Program-made: the position numbers and the translations under genes
Origin: JADJLQ01 sp964396995
Lineage (GTDB): Bacteria > Bacteroidota > Bacteroidia > Chitinophagales > Saprospiraceae
DNA length: 6,964 nt
NCBI GenBank assembly: GCA_964396995.1
Contig: CAYNIG010000265.1
Location: 1-6,964 of the forward strand
Reading direction: 5' to 3'
Shown here: in pieces, positions 6,910 to 6,964 of the stretch
Layout of the letters: each line of letters opens with the position of its first letter
Position numbering within the stretch: the first letter of the stretch is position 1
The notes under the pieces: model-generated
What the model saw: the letters and a program-made list of their open reading frames with translations, nothing else
What the model was told of the DNA's origin: nothing
Database searches by the model: none

Positions 6910-6964
6910 ATGCATTACAGGATCGAAAACCTAAATGTAGAATATGAAGATAAACAGGGTCACC
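6910..6964 (+). CDS. Start of an unidentified divergent gene (3'-partial)
   Basis: An ATG at 6910 opens a frame that stays open for 18 codons to the window edge (MHYRIENLNVEYEDKQGH). In another frame an ATG at 6944 (MKINRVT) is also open to the edge. If the candidate -7 element at 6896-6903 is used, transcription would begin near 6908-6910, making the first option nearly leaderless and the second preceded by about 35 nt. Too little is visible to name a family or even to be sure of the frame. Confidence 0.3.
   Translation, partial: MHYRIENLNVEYEDKQGH

Noticed and set aside
1..6964. Search for mobile elements, CRISPR repeats, tRNA/rRNA, toxin-antitoxin or defence genes
   Set aside because: No direct-repeat arrays, transposase motifs, tRNA-like cloverleafs, or small paired genes were seen; nearly all sequence is taken up by the six genes described.

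Overview
The window looks like a chromosomal segment from a member of the Bacteroidota. The evidence is an AT-rich composition, A-rich leaders instead of clear Shine-Dalgarno sites before most starts, a DnaA of the Bacteroidota type, a DUF4369-TlpA thioredoxin, lipoprotein signals ending in FFSC or IIGC, and a 5'-nucleotidase split into two genes. I would not name a family or genus from sequence alone.

Layout, left to right. (1) Positions 1-1035 on the + strand hold a periplasmic TlpA-type thiol-disulfide oxidoreductase whose first few codons lie outside the window. (2) It converges across about 55 bp, containing short palindromes, on dnaA (1091-2482, - strand), the replication initiator, with every AAA+ and DNA-binding motif intact. 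(3) A 145-bp gap (2483-2627) carries whatever drives dnaA, plus a hairpin at the end of the preceding transcript. (4) From 6818 down to 2628 four minus-strand genes are packed with short gaps, read in the order: alpha/beta-hydrolase esterase, gamma-glutamyltransferase lipoprotein, 5'-nucleotidase C-terminal-domain lipoprotein, and Tat-type 5'-nucleotidase/metallophosphatase. They look like one operon. (5) At the right edge a divergent + strand reading frame begins at about 6910 and runs out of the window, behind a short AT-rich region with candidate promoters on both strands.

How the genes may work together. The gamma-glutamyltransferase and the two 5'-nucleotidase halves all carry export signals, so most of the operon appears to serve hydrolysis and salvage in the cell envelope: glutathione and gamma-glutamyl peptides by the first, nucleotides or other phosphoesters by the second pair. 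The esterase has no export signal and its substrate is unknown. dnaA and the thioredoxin gene seem to be neighbours only by position.

I found no mobile element, CRISPR array, RNA gene, phage gene or defence system. No clearly new system is visible. The points most worth a second look are the reverse-order split nucleotidase with two different export routes, a run of eight G in the early ggt coding sequence, an odd Cys-rich tail on the metallophosphatase that overlaps a perfect inverted repeat, and dnaA lying away from dnaN/recF.
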